Positions 9,178 through 22,673 are shown, counted from the first letter of the stretch. The stretch is DNA of 47,085 nt from Jiangella ureilytica (GCF_004348545.1 NZ_SMKL01000045.1:1-47085); one strand, 5' to 3'. Notes: generated from the letters alone by a model not told the origin. A program made the numbers and translations.

Positions 9178-10167
9178 ATGAGCCGGGCACGGGTCGGCTA
9201 CGCGGCGATGCTGGAGCGGTTCGCGCCCTCCGAGGTGGTGCAGCTGGCGGTGGCGGCCGAGGCCGCCGGCTTCGGCGGCGTCATGGCCGACGACCACTTC
9301 CAGCCGTGGACGCCGCAGCAGGGACAGGCCGGGTTCGTCTGGAACGTCATGACGGCCATGGCCGAGCGCACCCGTGGCTCGGTCGGCGTGGGCGCGACCT
9401 GCCCGTCGTTCCGGTGGCATCCCGCCGTCGTCGCCCAGGCGGCGGCCACGCTGGAGCAGCTGTACCCGGGCCGGCACTGGCTGGGCATCGGGTCCGGCGA
9501 GGCCATCAGCGAGCACGTCGTCGGCGGATACTGGCCCGAGGCGCCGCAGCGGATCGCCCGCATGTTCGAGGCGGTCGAGATCATCCAGAAGCTCTTCACC
9601 GGCCGCGACGTCCGCCACGACGGCCGGTTCTTCACCCTCGAGCGCACCCGGCTGTGGACCATGCCGGACGCGCCGCCGCCCGTCTACATCGCGACGTCGG
9701 GGCCGATCACCGCACGCCGGGCCGGCGCCTCCTGCGATGGCATGATCACCGTCGCCAGCACGCCGGACAAGGTCGCGGCTCTCTTCGGCCGGTTCGACGA
9801 GGGCGCCCGGTCGGCCGGCAAGGACCCGTCGACGCTGGCGAAGATCGTGCAGGTGCACCTCTCGTGGGCGCCCGACCCCGCCGAGGCGGCAGCCCAGGCA
9901 CTGCGCGAGTGGCCCAACGGCGCCATGCGGTTCTCGAAGGCCGACATCCGCTCGCCCTACGACTTCGACCAGATCGCGCGCATGGTCCGGGTCGAGGACT
10001 TCGAGGGCCGGGTCACCATCTCCGCCGACCTCGAGGTGCACCGCAAAGAGATCCAGCGCTACCTCGACGTCGGCGCCACCCACGTCTACCTGCACGATGC
10101 CGGCCCCGACCAGCGCACCTGGATCGACGTCTTCGGCCGCGAGGTGCTCCCCCACCTCACCGCCTGA
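9178..10167 (+). CDS. F420-dependent LLM-class oxidoreductase
   Basis: A 329-residue luciferase-like monooxygenase (LLM) fold protein. It resembles the F420-dependent glucose-6-phosphate dehydrogenase-like group: GYAAMLERFAPSEVVQLAVAAE at the start, MADDHFQPW near residue 36, WLGIGSGEAISEH near 101, and IATSGPITARRAG near 171. Members use deazaflavin F420 to oxidise or reduce sugars, alcohols or other small molecules; the true substrate is unknown. ATG 9178 has GAAGGGGG 6-7 bp upstream and a TACGAT -10-like hexamer at 9142. The next operon, convergent, encodes an importer of the type proposed for F420-0, which supports an F420 link. Confidence 0.85.
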   Translation: MSRARVGYAAMLERFAPSEVVQLAVAAEAAGFGGVMADDHFQPWTPQQGQAGFVWNVMTAMAERTRGSVGVGATCPSFRWHPAVVAQAAATLEQLYPGRHWLGIGSGEAISEHVVGGYWPEAPQRIARMFEAVEIIQKLFTGRDVRHDGRFFTLERTRLWTMPDAPPPVYIATSGPITARRAGASCDGMITVASTPDKVAALFGRFDEGARSAGKDPSTLAKIVQVHLSWAPDPAEAAAQALREWPNGAMRFSKADIRSPYDFDQIARMVRVEDFEGRVTISADLEVHRKEIQRYLDVGATHVYLHDAGPDQRTWIDVFGREVLPHLTA

Positions 10168-10389
10168 GCGACGACGGCGTCAGCCCCGGTCCCGCCGTGG
10201 TCGGCGAACCGGCCCTGCGGGCCGAACTGCTCACGATGATGGAGGCCGAGGCCGACCAGGGCGAGCTCGACCGGGGCCCGGCGCAGGGGCTCGGCGCGCT
10301 GAAGCGCTCCACCACGGCTGCGGTCCGGGCGCCATCGGTCGCCTTCAGCGAGCCAAGAGGGCACCGTCAGCGTGCCGAGCGCCCAGCGG
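10168..10389. other. Noncoding or decayed stretch between convergent genes
   Basis: No intact gene here. In one plus frame, residues read VGEPALRAELLTMMEAEADQ, which resembles the N-terminus of DUF6624-type proteins, but no start fits and the similarity stops after about 25 residues. It may be the remnant of a lost gene. Treat this as a weak suggestion. Confidence 0.25.
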
Positions 10390-11189
<800 letters not shown>

Positions 11190-11193
<4 letters not shown>

Positions 11194-12263
11194 CGGCCTA
11201 CCCTCCGGCGGCGTAGCAGGACGGCGAACGCGGGAGCGCCGAGGAAGGCGGTGACGACGCCCACCGGCAGCTCGCGCGGGTCGAACAGGGTGCGGGCCAG
11301 CGTGTCGGCCCAGATCATGAAGCTCGCGCCGGCCAGCGCCGACAGCGGCAGCACGCGGCGGTGCCCCGAGCCGACGACGAACCGGACGGCGTGCGGGAGC
11401 ATGAGCCCGACGAAGCCGATGGCGCCGCTGACGGCGACGGCGGCACCCGTGAGCAGCGCGACCAGCGTCAGCAGCACCCATCGGGTCCGGTTGACCTCGA
11501 TGCCCAGGGACAGCGCCGTGCTGTCGCCGAACGCGAACGCGTCGAGCGTCCGGCTCCGCGACACCAGCACCGCCCCGACGGCGGCGACGGCGACCCAGAC
11601 GATGGCCGCGTCGGCCCAGGAGGCCCCGCCGAGCGACCCCAGCAGCCAGCTGAGGATCTCGCGGTAGGAGTCGCCCGTCGCGGACCAGAAGATGATGAAC
11701 GACGTCGCGGCGGAACACAGGTACGACACCGCGAGCCCGGCCAGCACCGTCCGCGTCGGCGCCAGCTCGCCGCGCCGGTTGGCCAGCGCCAACGTCACCA
11801 GCAGGGCGAGCAGCGCGCCGGCGAACGCGGCCACTGGCAGCCCCAGCCGGCCGACCCCGAGGATGAGTACGGCCACCGCGCCCACCGACGCGCCGGACGA
11901 CAGCCCCAGCAGGTACGGGTCGGCGAGCGGGTTGCGGGTCAGGGTCTGCATGACGGCGCCGCAGATCGCCAGCGCGGCGCCGACGGCGGCCGCCGTCAGC
12001 ACCCGCGGCAGCCGCAACTCCCACACGATGCCGTCGCGCAGCTGCGACAGCGACGACGAGGACAGCCCGAGGTGGTCGCCGATGGAGCGCCAGACGTCGA
12101 GCGGGTGCAGGTCGGCCGAGCCGATGGTGACGGCCAGCGTGATCGACGCCGCGAGCACCGCCGCCATCGCCACGATCCAGGCCGTCGTGCGCACCCCGTG
12201 CCGGACCGGAGGCGCCGAAGCGCCGCCCGGCGCGGTCGCGGGAGCTGCCGCCGTCGTCGTCAC
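11190..12263 (-). CDS. ABC importer permease (FecCD family)
   Basis: A 357-residue integral membrane protein with about nine to ten hydrophobic helices and FecCD-family landmarks: LRLPRVLTAAAVGAALAICG near residue 83, NPLADPYLLGLSSGAS near 110, and GLMLPHAVRFVVG near 286. It forms the channel of a type II importer with the ATPase downstream and the binding lipoprotein upstream. It overlaps both neighbours by four bases, so the three genes are one tightly coupled operon. Confidence 0.93.
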
Positions 12264-13294
12264 AGTCCCAGCTCCTCCAGCTGCGCGGCGAGGTCGACGA
12301 CGGCCTGCGCGTTGCGGACGCCGGCCTCGGCGGCCGGGAACGGCAGCGTCAGGTACCGCTCCTCGGCGACGGCGGGCAGCGCGGCGGTCGCGGGGTTGTT
12401 CGTCAGCCGCTCGATCTTGCTGTCGGCGGTGTTCCAGGCGGCGTCGACGAGGATGATCACGTCGGGGTTCCGGTCGATGATCTGCTCCCAGCTGACGTTC
12501 GACCAGCTCGCCTCGACGTCGGCGAAGACGTTCTCGACGCCGAGCTCGCGCATCATCATGGCCGGCGCGCCGATGTCGCCACCGACGAACGGCGCGTCCT
12601 CACCCGAGGAGTACCAGAGCGCCGTCAGGCCCTCGCCGGGCGCGTCGACCTGGTCGAGCAGCGCCTGCTGCTCGGCGACCAGCGTGTCGGCGGCCTCGGT
12701 GGCGCCGAAGAACGAGGCGACCTCGTGGATCTCGGCGAACAGCTCGTCGAAGGTCATCGGGTTGGGCTGGTAGGCCGGTTCCTGGCAGGCCGCCGGCGAC
12801 ACGTACGTGGTGATGCCGAAGTCGGCCAGCGACGGCCGCTCGCCGGCGGTGTCGGCGCCGAAGTTGCTCTCCCAGCCGCCGTAGACGAAGTCGGGCTCGA
12901 CGTCGAGGAGGGCCTCCTGGCCGGGGACGTTGTCGGACAGCACGGGGACGCCGTCGAGGTCGGACGCATACTCGTCCGGCACCGGGCCGTCGGCGAACGC
13001 CGTGCCGACCAGCCGGTCGGCCAGGCCGAGGGCGAGCATCATCTCCGTCGACGTCGACTTGATGGTGACGACGCGCTCCGGCGGGCTGTCGACGGTGACC
13101 TCGAAACCGCAGTTGTCGACGGTGACCGGCTCGAACTCGCCGGATCCGGCCGTCGACGTCGACGCCGCCTCGGTCGCGTCGTCGCCGGATCCGTCATCGG
13201 AACCGCAGCCGGCCAGGATGAGCGCGCCGGCCGCGGCGGCCATCAGGGCAGCGCGCAACGGTGGGGTGGGTGATAGCGCCACAGTGGTCTCCAC
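12260..13294 (-). CDS. Substrate-binding lipoprotein of putative F420-0 ABC transporter
   Basis: About 344 residues from GTG 13294, with lipobox LAGC (Cys about 30) followed by an acidic Ser/Thr linker. The mature part is a class III periplasmic-binding fold. The stretches VVTIKSTSTEMMLALGLADRLVG, split by DGPVPDEY and followed later by NTADSKIERLTNNPATAALP, match the family proposed to bind the deazaflavin precursor F420-0. That proposal comes from genomic association with F420 enzymes, not assays I know of, so a siderophore or cobamide remains possible. The start is uncertain: an ATG at 13369 in the same frame is possible, but the signal peptide fits the GTG better. Confidence 0.82.
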   Translation of the reverse strand: METTVALSPTPPLRAALMAAAAGALILAGCGSDDGSGDDATEAASTSTAGSGEFEPVTVDNCGFEVTVDSPPERVVTIKSTSTEMMLALGLADRLVGTAFADGPVPDEYASDLDGVPVLSDNVPGQEALLDVEPDFVYGGWESNFGADTAGERPSLADFGITTYVSPAACQEPAYQPNPMTFDELFAEIHEVASFFGATEAADTLVAEQQALLDQVDAPGEGLTALWYSSGEDAPFVGGDIGAPAMMMRELGVENVFADVEASWSNVSWEQIIDRNPDVIILVDAAWNTADSKIERLTNNPATAALPAVAEERYLTLPFPAAEAGVRNAQAVVDLAAQLEELGL

Positions 13295-13450
13295 ATGCGA
13301 AGGCAGGGTTCGTGGGAGACGGTGCAAGGCGACCGCCGAACCAGCTGCCCACTGACCGGGCAGACGCATCAGAGCACAAGCGGTGCTCCGGGGCTCCTGC
13401 CATCTTAAGCAGCCGGACGCGCGGAAATCATCCCTCCGGGCTCACTTTTA

Positions 13451-14398
13451 TCAAAAATCCAATGCGAGCGTACGGAGGAGATCGGCGACGAACGCCTCGC
13501 GGTCGACATCGGTGACGACGACGGTGCCGGCCGGCGGTTCCGTGCGGGCGGCGGTGATCCAGGCCGGTCGCAACAGCAGCGCGGCGGCCAGGGCGTCGTG
13601 CACCGGCGCGGCCCGGCGGCCCCACCGGCCCTCGTAGGCGTCGATGTAGCGCTCGACGAGGGCGGCGGCGAACTCGCCCCGCGCGGTTCCGGCCGCACGT
13701 AGCCGACGCACGGCCTCGTCGTCGGCGACCACCGTCGAGGTGACGTCCACGCCGAGGTGGAGCAGCCGGGTCCTGGGCGCCGCCAGCACGCGGCGGGCCG
13801 CCCCGGGGTCGTGGCGGACGTTCGTGTCGCCGGCGGAACCCCCCATGACCAGCACCGACCGGAACAGCGTCAGCAGCTCGGGCTCGAGCTCCAGTGCCAG
13901 TGCGACGTTGGTCAGCGGGCCCAGCGTCAGCAGGTCGTAGTGGCCCGGCCGGCCGCGCGCCAGCCCGGCCAGGTATCGCGCGGCGGCCTCGCCGACGGCG
14001 GCGCGCGGCGGCGTCTTGGCCGCGACGAGGTCGCCCAGCCCGTCGGACCCGTGCGTTCCCGAGGCGGCGCGCCGCGAGCCGTCCATGGGACCACCGGCGC
14101 CGACGGCGACCGGCACGTCCGGCGGTCCGGCCAGCCCGAGCACGTGCCCGACGTTCGCCACGACGGCCTCGACGGGCGCGTTGCCGTGCACCGTCGTGAC
14201 GGCGGCGAGCTCGCAGTCGCGCGGCCGCCCGGCCAGGTACAGCAGGGCCAGCGCGTCGTCGATGCCGCAGTCGGTGTCGACGACGACGTGCCGGATCTCG
14301 CGCCTCGGCTGCGCCGCGAGCCGCTGCCCGCGGCGCGAGTACCGTGAATCCGTGCCAGCACGCCGACCCGCGCTCGTCGAGCGGATGCGTCCGTTCAC
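13451..14398 (-). CDS. Inosine/uridine-type nucleoside hydrolase
   Basis: About 315 residues. The calcium-binding signature DTDCGIDDA is near residue 41, with TLGPLTNVALAL, VMGGSAGDTN and the conserved late segment HDALAAALLL. It hydrolyses the N-glycosidic bond of ribonucleosides for salvage, probably in the cytosol. The start is a problem. No ATG, GTG or TTG occurs in frame between the conserved core and the divergent aminotransferase, so the first possible starts are GTG 14398 or ATG 14407. Either way the two divergent genes overlap by about 50 bp and the protein has a basic 35-residue leader. A non-standard start is the alternative. Confidence 0.8.
   Translation of the reverse strand: MNGRIRSTSAGRRAGTDSRYSRRGQRLAAQPRREIRHVVVDTDCGIDDALALLYLAGRPRDCELAAVTTVHGNAPVEAVVANVGHVLGLAGPPDVPVAVGAGGPMDGSRRAASGTHGSDGLGDLVAAKTPPRAAVGEAAARYLAGLARGRPGHYDLLTLGPLTNVALALELEPELLTLFRSVLVMGGSAGDTNVRHDPGAARRVLAAPRTRLLHLGVDVTSTVVADDEAVRRLRAAGTARGEFAAALVERYIDAYEGRWGRRAAPVHDALAAALLLRPAWITAARTEPPAGTVVVTDVDREAFVADLLRTLALDF
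14340..14345 (+). promoter_or_regulatory. -10 hexamer of a leaderless promoter (aminotransferase)
   Basis: TACCGT ends exactly 6 bp before GTG 14352. In actinobacteria this spacing puts transcription start at the start codon. It also supports the GTG over upstream in-frame codons. Confidence 0.55.
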
Positions 14399-15527
14399 GT
14401 CGACCATCTTCGCCGAGATCACGGCGCTCGCCACCCGAACCGGCGCGATCAACCTCGGGCAGGGCTTCCCGGACACCGACGGCCCCGACGTCATCCTCGA
14501 CACCGCGACGGCCGCCATTCGCGGCGGGCTGAACCAGTACCCGCCCGGTCCCGGCATGCCGGTGCTGCGCGAGGCGGTGGCCCAGCACCAGAAGCGGTTC
14601 TACGGCCTCGACGTCGACCCCGACACCGAGGTGCTCGTCACCGCCGGCGCCACCGAGGCCATCGTGGCGACGATCATGGCGCTGTGCGAGCCGGGCGACG
14701 AGGTCGTCACGTTCGACCCCGTCTACGACTGCTACGCCGCGTCCATCGCGCTGGCCGGCGCCGTCAAGCGCACCGTCACGCTGCGCTGGCCCGACTTCGC
14801 GCTCGACGAGACCCGACTGCGGGCGGCGTTCGGGTGGCGCACCCGGGTCGTGCTGGTGAACACGCCACAGAACCCGACCGGCAAGGTGTTCGACCGGGCC
14901 GAGCTCGAGCTCATCGCCCGGCTGGCGCGCGAGCACGACGCCGTCGTCGTCACCGACGAGGTCTACGAGCACCAGGTCTTCGACGACGGCGTCCACGTCC
15001 CGATCGCGACGCTGCCGGGCATGGCCGAGCGCACGGTCACCATCTCGTCGGCCGGCAAGACGTTCTCGGTCACCGGCTGGAAGGTCGGCTGGCTGCACGG
15101 CACGGCCGAGCTGGTCGCCGCCGCGCGCGCCGTCAAGCAGTTCCTCACCTTCGTCAGCGCCGGGCCGTTCCAGCCGGCGGTCGCGACCGGCCTCGGCCTC
15201 GGCGACGACTTCTACGCCGCGCTGGCCGGCGGGCTGCAGGCCAAGCGCGACCTGCTGGTCGAGGGGCTGCGCGCGGCCGGGTTCGCGGTGTCGGTGCCGC
15301 GCGGCACGTACTTCGCCATCGCCGACGCCGCGCCCCTCGGGTTCGCCGACGGCGTCGAGCTCTGCCAGCGGCTGCCCGAGCTCGTCGGCGTCGCCGCGGT
15401 CCCGGTGTCGGTGTTCTACTCCGACCCGACGGCGGCGCCGTCGCTGGTCCGGTTCGCGTTCTGCAAGCGCGACGAGGTCCTGCACGACGCCGTCGAGCGG
15501 CTGAGCCGGCTGTCGGCGCTGCTCTAA
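14352..15527 (+). CDS. PLP-dependent aminotransferase, class I/II
   Basis: A 391-residue fold-type I aminotransferase. It has INLGQGFPDTDGP near residue 33, NQYPPGPGMPVLREA near 61, NPTGKVF near 174, and TDEVYEH near 201. The PLP-binding Lys236 lies in ISSAGKTFSVTGWKVGW. The closest groups I recognise are methionine/kynurenine aminotransferases and the succinyldiaminopimelate aminotransferase DapC of actinobacteria; sequence alone does not separate them. The GTG is chosen from the leaderless TACCGT hexamer and the match of the protein start. Its 5' end overlaps the divergent nucleoside hydrolase. Confidence 0.92.
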   Translation: MPARRPALVERMRPFTSTIFAEITALATRTGAINLGQGFPDTDGPDVILDTATAAIRGGLNQYPPGPGMPVLREAVAQHQKRFYGLDVDPDTEVLVTAGATEAIVATIMALCEPGDEVVTFDPVYDCYAASIALAGAVKRTVTLRWPDFALDETRLRAAFGWRTRVVLVNTPQNPTGKVFDRAELELIARLAREHDAVVVTDEVYEHQVFDDGVHVPIATLPGMAERTVTISSAGKTFSVTGWKVGWLHGTAELVAAARAVKQFLTFVSAGPFQPAVATGLGLGDDFYAALAGGLQAKRDLLVEGLRAAGFAVSVPRGTYFAIADAAPLGFADGVELCQRLPELVGVAAVPVSVFYSDPTAAPSLVRFAFCKRDEVLHDAVERLSRLSALL

Positions 15528-15532
15528 CGCCG

Positions 15533-16039
15533 TCAGTCCAGCGCGAACTCCAGCGCGGCCCGGACGGTGGCCGCCGGGGTGCCGTCGGCCACCTCGAGCA
15601 GCGCCGAGCGCCAGGCCGCGACCAGCAGGACCGAGGCGAGGCCGACGCCGTCGGGCAGCAGGCCGGCGAGCGTGGCGCGGACGCGGTCAGGGTGATCGGC
15701 CGGCGCGGTCTCGCCCAGCAGCCGGCAGACGCCGAAGCGCACCGTCGCGTCGAACGCGACCAGCAGTGCGGCCCGCGCCGCGTCGCGTCCCGGGCCGCCG
15801 ACGGTCTCAGCGGCGCCCTCCATGCGGTCGGTGATGCGCTTCTCGAGGTCGTGGCGGACGACGGTGTAGAGCCCGAGCTTCGAGCCGAAGTGGTGGTAGA
15901 GCGAGCCCGTGGTGACGCCGGCCTTCGACGCCAGCTCGCTGACGGTGGCCGCCTCGAAGCCCGCCTGCTCGAAGTGGTGCATGGCGGCTTCGATGAGCCG
16001 GGCCTTCGCAGACCCGGGTACCGGGATCCACTCCTGCAT
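15533..16039 (-). CDS. TetR-family regulator
   Basis: A 168-residue repressor. The N-terminal helix-turn-helix (AAMHHFEQAGFEAATVSELASKAGVTTGSLYHHFGSK, split around residues 18-55) is typical of TetR; the C-terminal ligand domain is short and unassigned. ATG 16039 is chosen because the DNA-binding domain begins there. It is divergent from a VOC-family gene with an inverted repeat in the 55-bp gap. That arrangement usually means the regulator controls itself and the neighbour. It ends 5 bp from the convergent aminotransferase stop. Confidence 0.9.
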   Translation of the reverse strand: MQEWIPVPGSAKARLIEAAMHHFEQAGFEAATVSELASKAGVTTGSLYHHFGSKLGLYTVVRHDLEKRITDRMEGAAETVGGPGRDAARAALLVAFDATVRFGVCRLLGETAPADHPDRVRATLAGLLPDGVGLASVLLVAAWRSALLEVADGTPAATVRAALEFALD

Positions 16040-16069
16040 GCTCCTCACCGTAACACGTTGACGGCGAGA

Positions 16070-16084
16070 CGTAATGTCGTTACG
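16070..16084. promoter_or_regulatory. Probable TetR operator (TetR/VOC intergenic)
   Basis: CGTAA-TGTCG-TTACG is a 15-bp inverted repeat. A further CCGTAAC half at 16048-16054 pairs with GTTACGG at 16079-16085. It overlaps the TACGGT -10-like hexamer just before the VOC gene, so binding would block that promoter. Confidence 0.6.
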
Positions 16085-16094
16085 GTCTGAGGAC

Positions 16095-16442
16095 ATGAAG
16101 CTCACCTTCGTCTACGTGTCCGTGCCGGATCTCGAGGTGGCGCTGCGGTTCTACCGGGACGAGCTCGGCCTGGACGAGTCCTGGCGAGAGGGCGACGGCA
16201 CAGTCGTCTTCCAACTGCCCGGATCCGAGGTCCAGCTGATGCTCTCCGTGCCGCCGGACGACGGGCCGAGGTGGCGCACCGGTCCGTTCTACGCGGTGGG
16301 CGACGTCGAGATGTTCATGAAGGAGCACGACTCGTTCGAGTGGGTCGGTGAGCCCAACGACGTGCCGGGTGGGCGCTCCGTGTCGTTCCGCGACCCTGCC
16401 GGCAACATCATGCACGTGTTCGACCGGTCCGCGCCCGAGTGA
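16095..16442 (+). CDS. VOC (glyoxalase/bleomycin-resistance) family protein
   Basis: A 115-residue single VOC module. It starts MKLTFVYVSVPDLEVALRFY, has DELGLDESW near residue 20, and ends with FRDPAGNIMHVFD. These are the beta-alpha-beta-beta-beta repeats of a metal-binding fold used by glyoxalases, dioxygenases and antibiotic-binding proteins. A single module acts as a dimer. The substrate is unknown; the divergent TetR regulator suggests a small-molecule inducer. ATG 16095 is preceded by CTGAGGA. Its last 35 bp overlap the convergent DUF2269 gene. Confidence 0.88.
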   Translation: MKLTFVYVSVPDLEVALRFYRDELGLDESWREGDGTVVFQLPGSEVQLMLSVPPDDGPRWRTGPFYAVGDVEMFMKEHDSFEWVGEPNDVPGGRSVSFRDPAGNIMHVFDRSAPE

Positions 16443-16962
16443 TCCGGCCCCAGGGCTTGAAGACCGACAGCAGGAACGCCACCAGCAGCAGCGACGTCGA
16501 CACGATCGGCGGGAAGACCATGTCGCCGGGCGCGGGGAGTGCGGCCGTCCCGCCGTCGAGCAGGAGCCGGCCCTGCTCGCCCGCCTCCCGTACGCCCGGG
16601 CGCAGCGCGATCAGCACCAGCGTCGACAGCAGCACGTTGAGGCACAGCTTCACCGCCACCCACCAGTACCTCACCAGGCCGTACTTGCCTCCCAGGCCCA
16701 GCAGCACGCCGCTGGCCAGGCAGACCAGGCCGGCGGTCGCCATCGGCCAGACGGCGAACAGCTCGAGCGCCTGGTAGGTGACGGCGCGCGTCTCCTCCGA
16801 GCTCGTGCCGACGGCGGTGAAGACGAGCACCGCCATGACGATGTCCATGCCGAACCACGTGCCGGCGGACAGGATGTGCGTGACCAGCACGGCCTTGCGG
16901 GTCCGGCCGGACAGCCGCCACGGCCTCGTCGGCCGGGCCTCGGATGTCGTCGTGGTCGTCAT
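16408..16962 (-). CDS. DUF2269 family membrane protein
   Basis: A 184-residue integral membrane protein with about four hydrophobic helices. The pattern GRTRKAVLVTHILSAGTWFG near residues 19-38 and the conserved KLCLNVLLSTLVL are those of DUF2269. Function is unknown. The C-terminus (WGRITRARTGRTRA) is basic and cytosolic. Its 3' end overlaps the VOC gene on the other strand by 35 bp. Confidence 0.82.
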   Translation of the reverse strand: MTTTTTSEARPTRPWRLSGRTRKAVLVTHILSAGTWFGMDIVMAVLVFTAVGTSSEETRAVTYQALELFAVWPMATAGLVCLASGVLLGLGGKYGLVRYWWVAVKLCLNVLLSTLVLIALRPGVREAGEQGRLLLDGGTAALPAPGDMVFPPIVSTSLLLVAFLLSVFKPWGRITRARTGRTRA

Positions 16963-17291
16963 GCCGTTCAGCCTCGCGGGCCGCGGCCGTCACCGTCGTC
17001 GGCCCTGCTGCGTATCCGCGGCTACGTCCGGCTGCGTAGCGCCTGCGGTCCGCACCGTTCAAGGCTGTCCTGCTGCCGTGCTTGACCATGATCATCGACC
17101 TTGTGTGTCGGCGGGGCAGTCGGCGGGGCAGCACCACGGGTTGATGATCACGGAGAACCGCACACCCGGCGAGACCTGACCCGACCCGGAAGCAGCCCGC
17201 ACCATTTGTAAGGGTTTCTGCCCCCCGCAACCCGGTTGCCCGGTGGTGCGTCATGAGGGTCATCACCATCGGGCACCAAGGGGGAACCGTC
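16963..17291. other. Divergent intergenic region with an inverted repeat
   Basis: 329 bp without a convincing gene, between the starts of the DUF2269 and AMIN-like genes. It holds CCATGATCATCGACC (17086-17100), which pairs with GGTTGATGATCACGG (17139-17153) at 13 of 15 positions. Between them is a 12-bp direct repeat TCGGCGGGGCAG (17108-17119 and 17120-17131). Both promoters should lie here, but no clear boxes stand out. Confidence 0.5.
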
Positions 17292-17834
17292 ATGAGACGC
17301 ACCATTGCCGTCCTGATCGCACTGCTGGCCGCCGTGCTGGCCTCCATGGTCGCGCCGGCCGCATCGGCCGCACCGTACTGCGGCATCCGCTGGGGGTCGC
17401 TGCCCGAACGGGCCGCGGCCACCGAGACCGCGCCGCTGGTCGATGTCCGGGCCGGCCGGCACACCTGCTTCGACCGTCTGGTCCTCGACGTCGCCGGCGA
17501 CGCCGACGGCTACTCCGTCCGCTACGTCTCGGCGGTCCGGATGGACGGGTCGGGGCAGCTGGTGCCGCTGCGGGGCGGCGCCTACCTGGAGGTCGTCGCG
17601 ATCGCGCCGGCCCACGACAGCGCCGGCCGGCCGACCTACCGTCCCGCCGATCCGCGTGAGCTCGTCGCCGTGTCCGGCTGGCGGACGTTCCGGCAGGTCG
17701 CGTGGGCCGGGAGCTTCGAGGGCCAGACGACCATCGGGCTCGGTGTGCGGGCGCGGCTGCCGTTCCGGGCGTTCACGCTGGACGGGCCCGGCGCCGGGTC
17801 GCGCCTGGTGATCGACGTCGCCCATCGGTGGTGA
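17292..17834 (+). CDS. Secreted AMIN-like domain protein
   Basis: A 180-residue exported protein. The signal peptide MRRTIAVLIALLAAVLASMV ends near ASAAP (about residue 31), then one AMIN-like domain follows: CFDRLVLDVAGDADGYSVRY, GGAYLEVVAIAPAHD, WAGSFEGQTTIGLGVRARLP and LVIDVAHRW. AMIN-type beta domains often target proteins to the cell wall or septum; the actinobacterial stand-alone version has no known activity. ATG 17292 is chosen for the signal peptide and the purine-rich AAGGGGGAA upstream. A 15-bp perfect hairpin follows. Confidence 0.85.
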   Translation: MRRTIAVLIALLAAVLASMVAPAASAAPYCGIRWGSLPERAAATETAPLVDVRAGRHTCFDRLVLDVAGDADGYSVRYVSAVRMDGSGQLVPLRGGAYLEVVAIAPAHDSAGRPTYRPADPRELVAVSGWRTFRQVAWAGSFEGQTTIGLGVRARLPFRAFTLDGPGAGSRLVIDVAHRW

Positions 17835-17842
17835 CGGCCGGT

Positions 17843-17880
17843 CCGCGGTGCCCGGACCGACGACCGTCCGGGCACCGCGG
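17843..17880. terminator. Bidirectional terminator hairpin
   Basis: CCGCGGTGCCCGGAC (17843-17857) and GTCCGGGCACCGCGG (17866-17880) are a perfect 15-bp inverted repeat with an 8-nt loop. It sits between the stops of two convergent genes, so it can end transcription from both sides. There is no T-run, as is common in high-GC actinobacteria. Confidence 0.8.
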
Positions 17881-17904
17881 GTCCACCTCCGGCGTCGGGC
17901 CGGG

Positions 17905-18855
17905 TCAGCCGTCGAGCGGGCTGGTGTGCAGCGCGTACCGCACGTCCGCGACCTCGATCGTCACCCGCACGGGGGCGACCGGGCCCTCGACGGTGAGGGT
18001 CAGCAGGTACGGCGTGACGGTCCACCGCTCGACGCCGCCGTGGGTGTGGTCGACCAGCCGCGTGGTGCGCCCGTTCGGGGTGAGCGTCGCCGTGGCCGCC
18101 GCCTCGCCGACCGTCTCGCCGGACTCGTCGATCATCCGCAGCGTGCCCGTCCAGCTGCCGCCCCTCAGGTCGACGGCGCCGGCCGCGTGGATCGGGGCGT
18201 CGGCGTAGGCGAAGGTGACGCCGAGGTCGTCCAGGGCGCCCTCGAGGAAGAAGTCGGTGGCGTTCTCGGCCTTCGGCTCCCCGAAGGCGACGAACTCCTC
18301 GCGGCCGACGAACGTCGCCGGGTTCGTGACGAACAGGTGGCCGAGCTCGTGGTACCCGTCGGCGAACCGCAGCTCCCACGGCACGCCGTCGAGGGCCACC
18401 GTGACGTCGGCGATCGCCAGCGCGGTCGTCGTGTGCTCCATGTGGACGCGGATGTTGCCGTCGTTGAACTTCTGCACGTCCTGCTGCGGGTCACCGGCGA
18501 GGGTGTACGTGCCGGCGACGGTGACGGTGCCGGCCGGCGCGCCGTCGTCGTCGGACAGCTCGACCGTGGCCCGGAACGTCGAGCCGGTCCAGTCGCTGGT
18601 GCCGCTGCCCTCGGCGAGGTGCTCGCCCTCCGGCCCACCCCAGAGCCGCGCCCGCGCCTCGGTGCCGGTCGTGGCCGACCGGGCCAGCGCGATGTCCAGC
18701 CCGCGGTCTTCGTCGGCCGCCTCGAGATAGGCGAACGTGACCTCGTCGTCCATCCGCGTCGGCTCACCGGCCGCAGCCGGTGCCGTCGCCGCGAACCCGG
18801 ACACCAGCGCCGCCACGGCGCCCAGCGTGTCGAGTGCCCCCCTGACTCTTCCCAC
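17905..18855 (-). CDS. Secreted protein, function unknown
   Basis: About 316 residues. The N-terminus (VGRVRGALDTLGAVAALVSG then AATAPAAAGE) is a signal peptide with a probable cleavage after AAA. The mature part is rich in beta-strand patterns with evenly spaced acidic and Thr residues, and I recognise no domain. HELGHLFV in the middle resembles a zinc-protease HExxH only superficially (HELGH does fit HExxH), but no other protease feature is visible. GTG 18855 is chosen because AGGAG lies 8 bp upstream and the signal peptide starts there. Confidence 0.65.
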   Translation of the reverse strand: MGRVRGALDTLGAVAALVSGFAATAPAAAGEPTRMDDEVTFAYLEAADEDRGLDIALARSATTGTEARARLWGGPEGEHLAEGSGTSDWTGSTFRATVELSDDDGAPAGTVTVAGTYTLAGDPQQDVQKFNDGNIRVHMEHTTTALAIADVTVALDGVPWELRFADGYHELGHLFVTNPATFVGREEFVAFGEPKAENATDFFLEGALDDLGVTFAYADAPIHAAGAVDLRGGSWTGTLRMIDESGETVGEAAATATLTPNGRTTRLVDHTHGGVERWTVTPYLLTLTVEGPVAPVRVTIEVADVRYALHTSPLDG

Positions 18856-18906
18856 GTGTGTGTCTCCTGTCGATACGCCCGCGCTCGTGGCGACGGGCTG
18901 GCTTGA

Positions 18907-22673
<3,767 letters not shown>

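Noticed and set aside
13295-13400. Possible cobalamin riboswitch before the importer (GGGAGACGGTGCAAG on the plus strand)
   Set aside because: The match is on the strand opposite the importer genes, and the other B12-box segments are missing. No plus-strand gene follows that it could control.
17905-18855. Zinc protease suggested by HELGH in the secreted protein
   Set aside because: HExxH alone occurs by chance often. No third ligand or fold pattern of a metalloprotease is seen.
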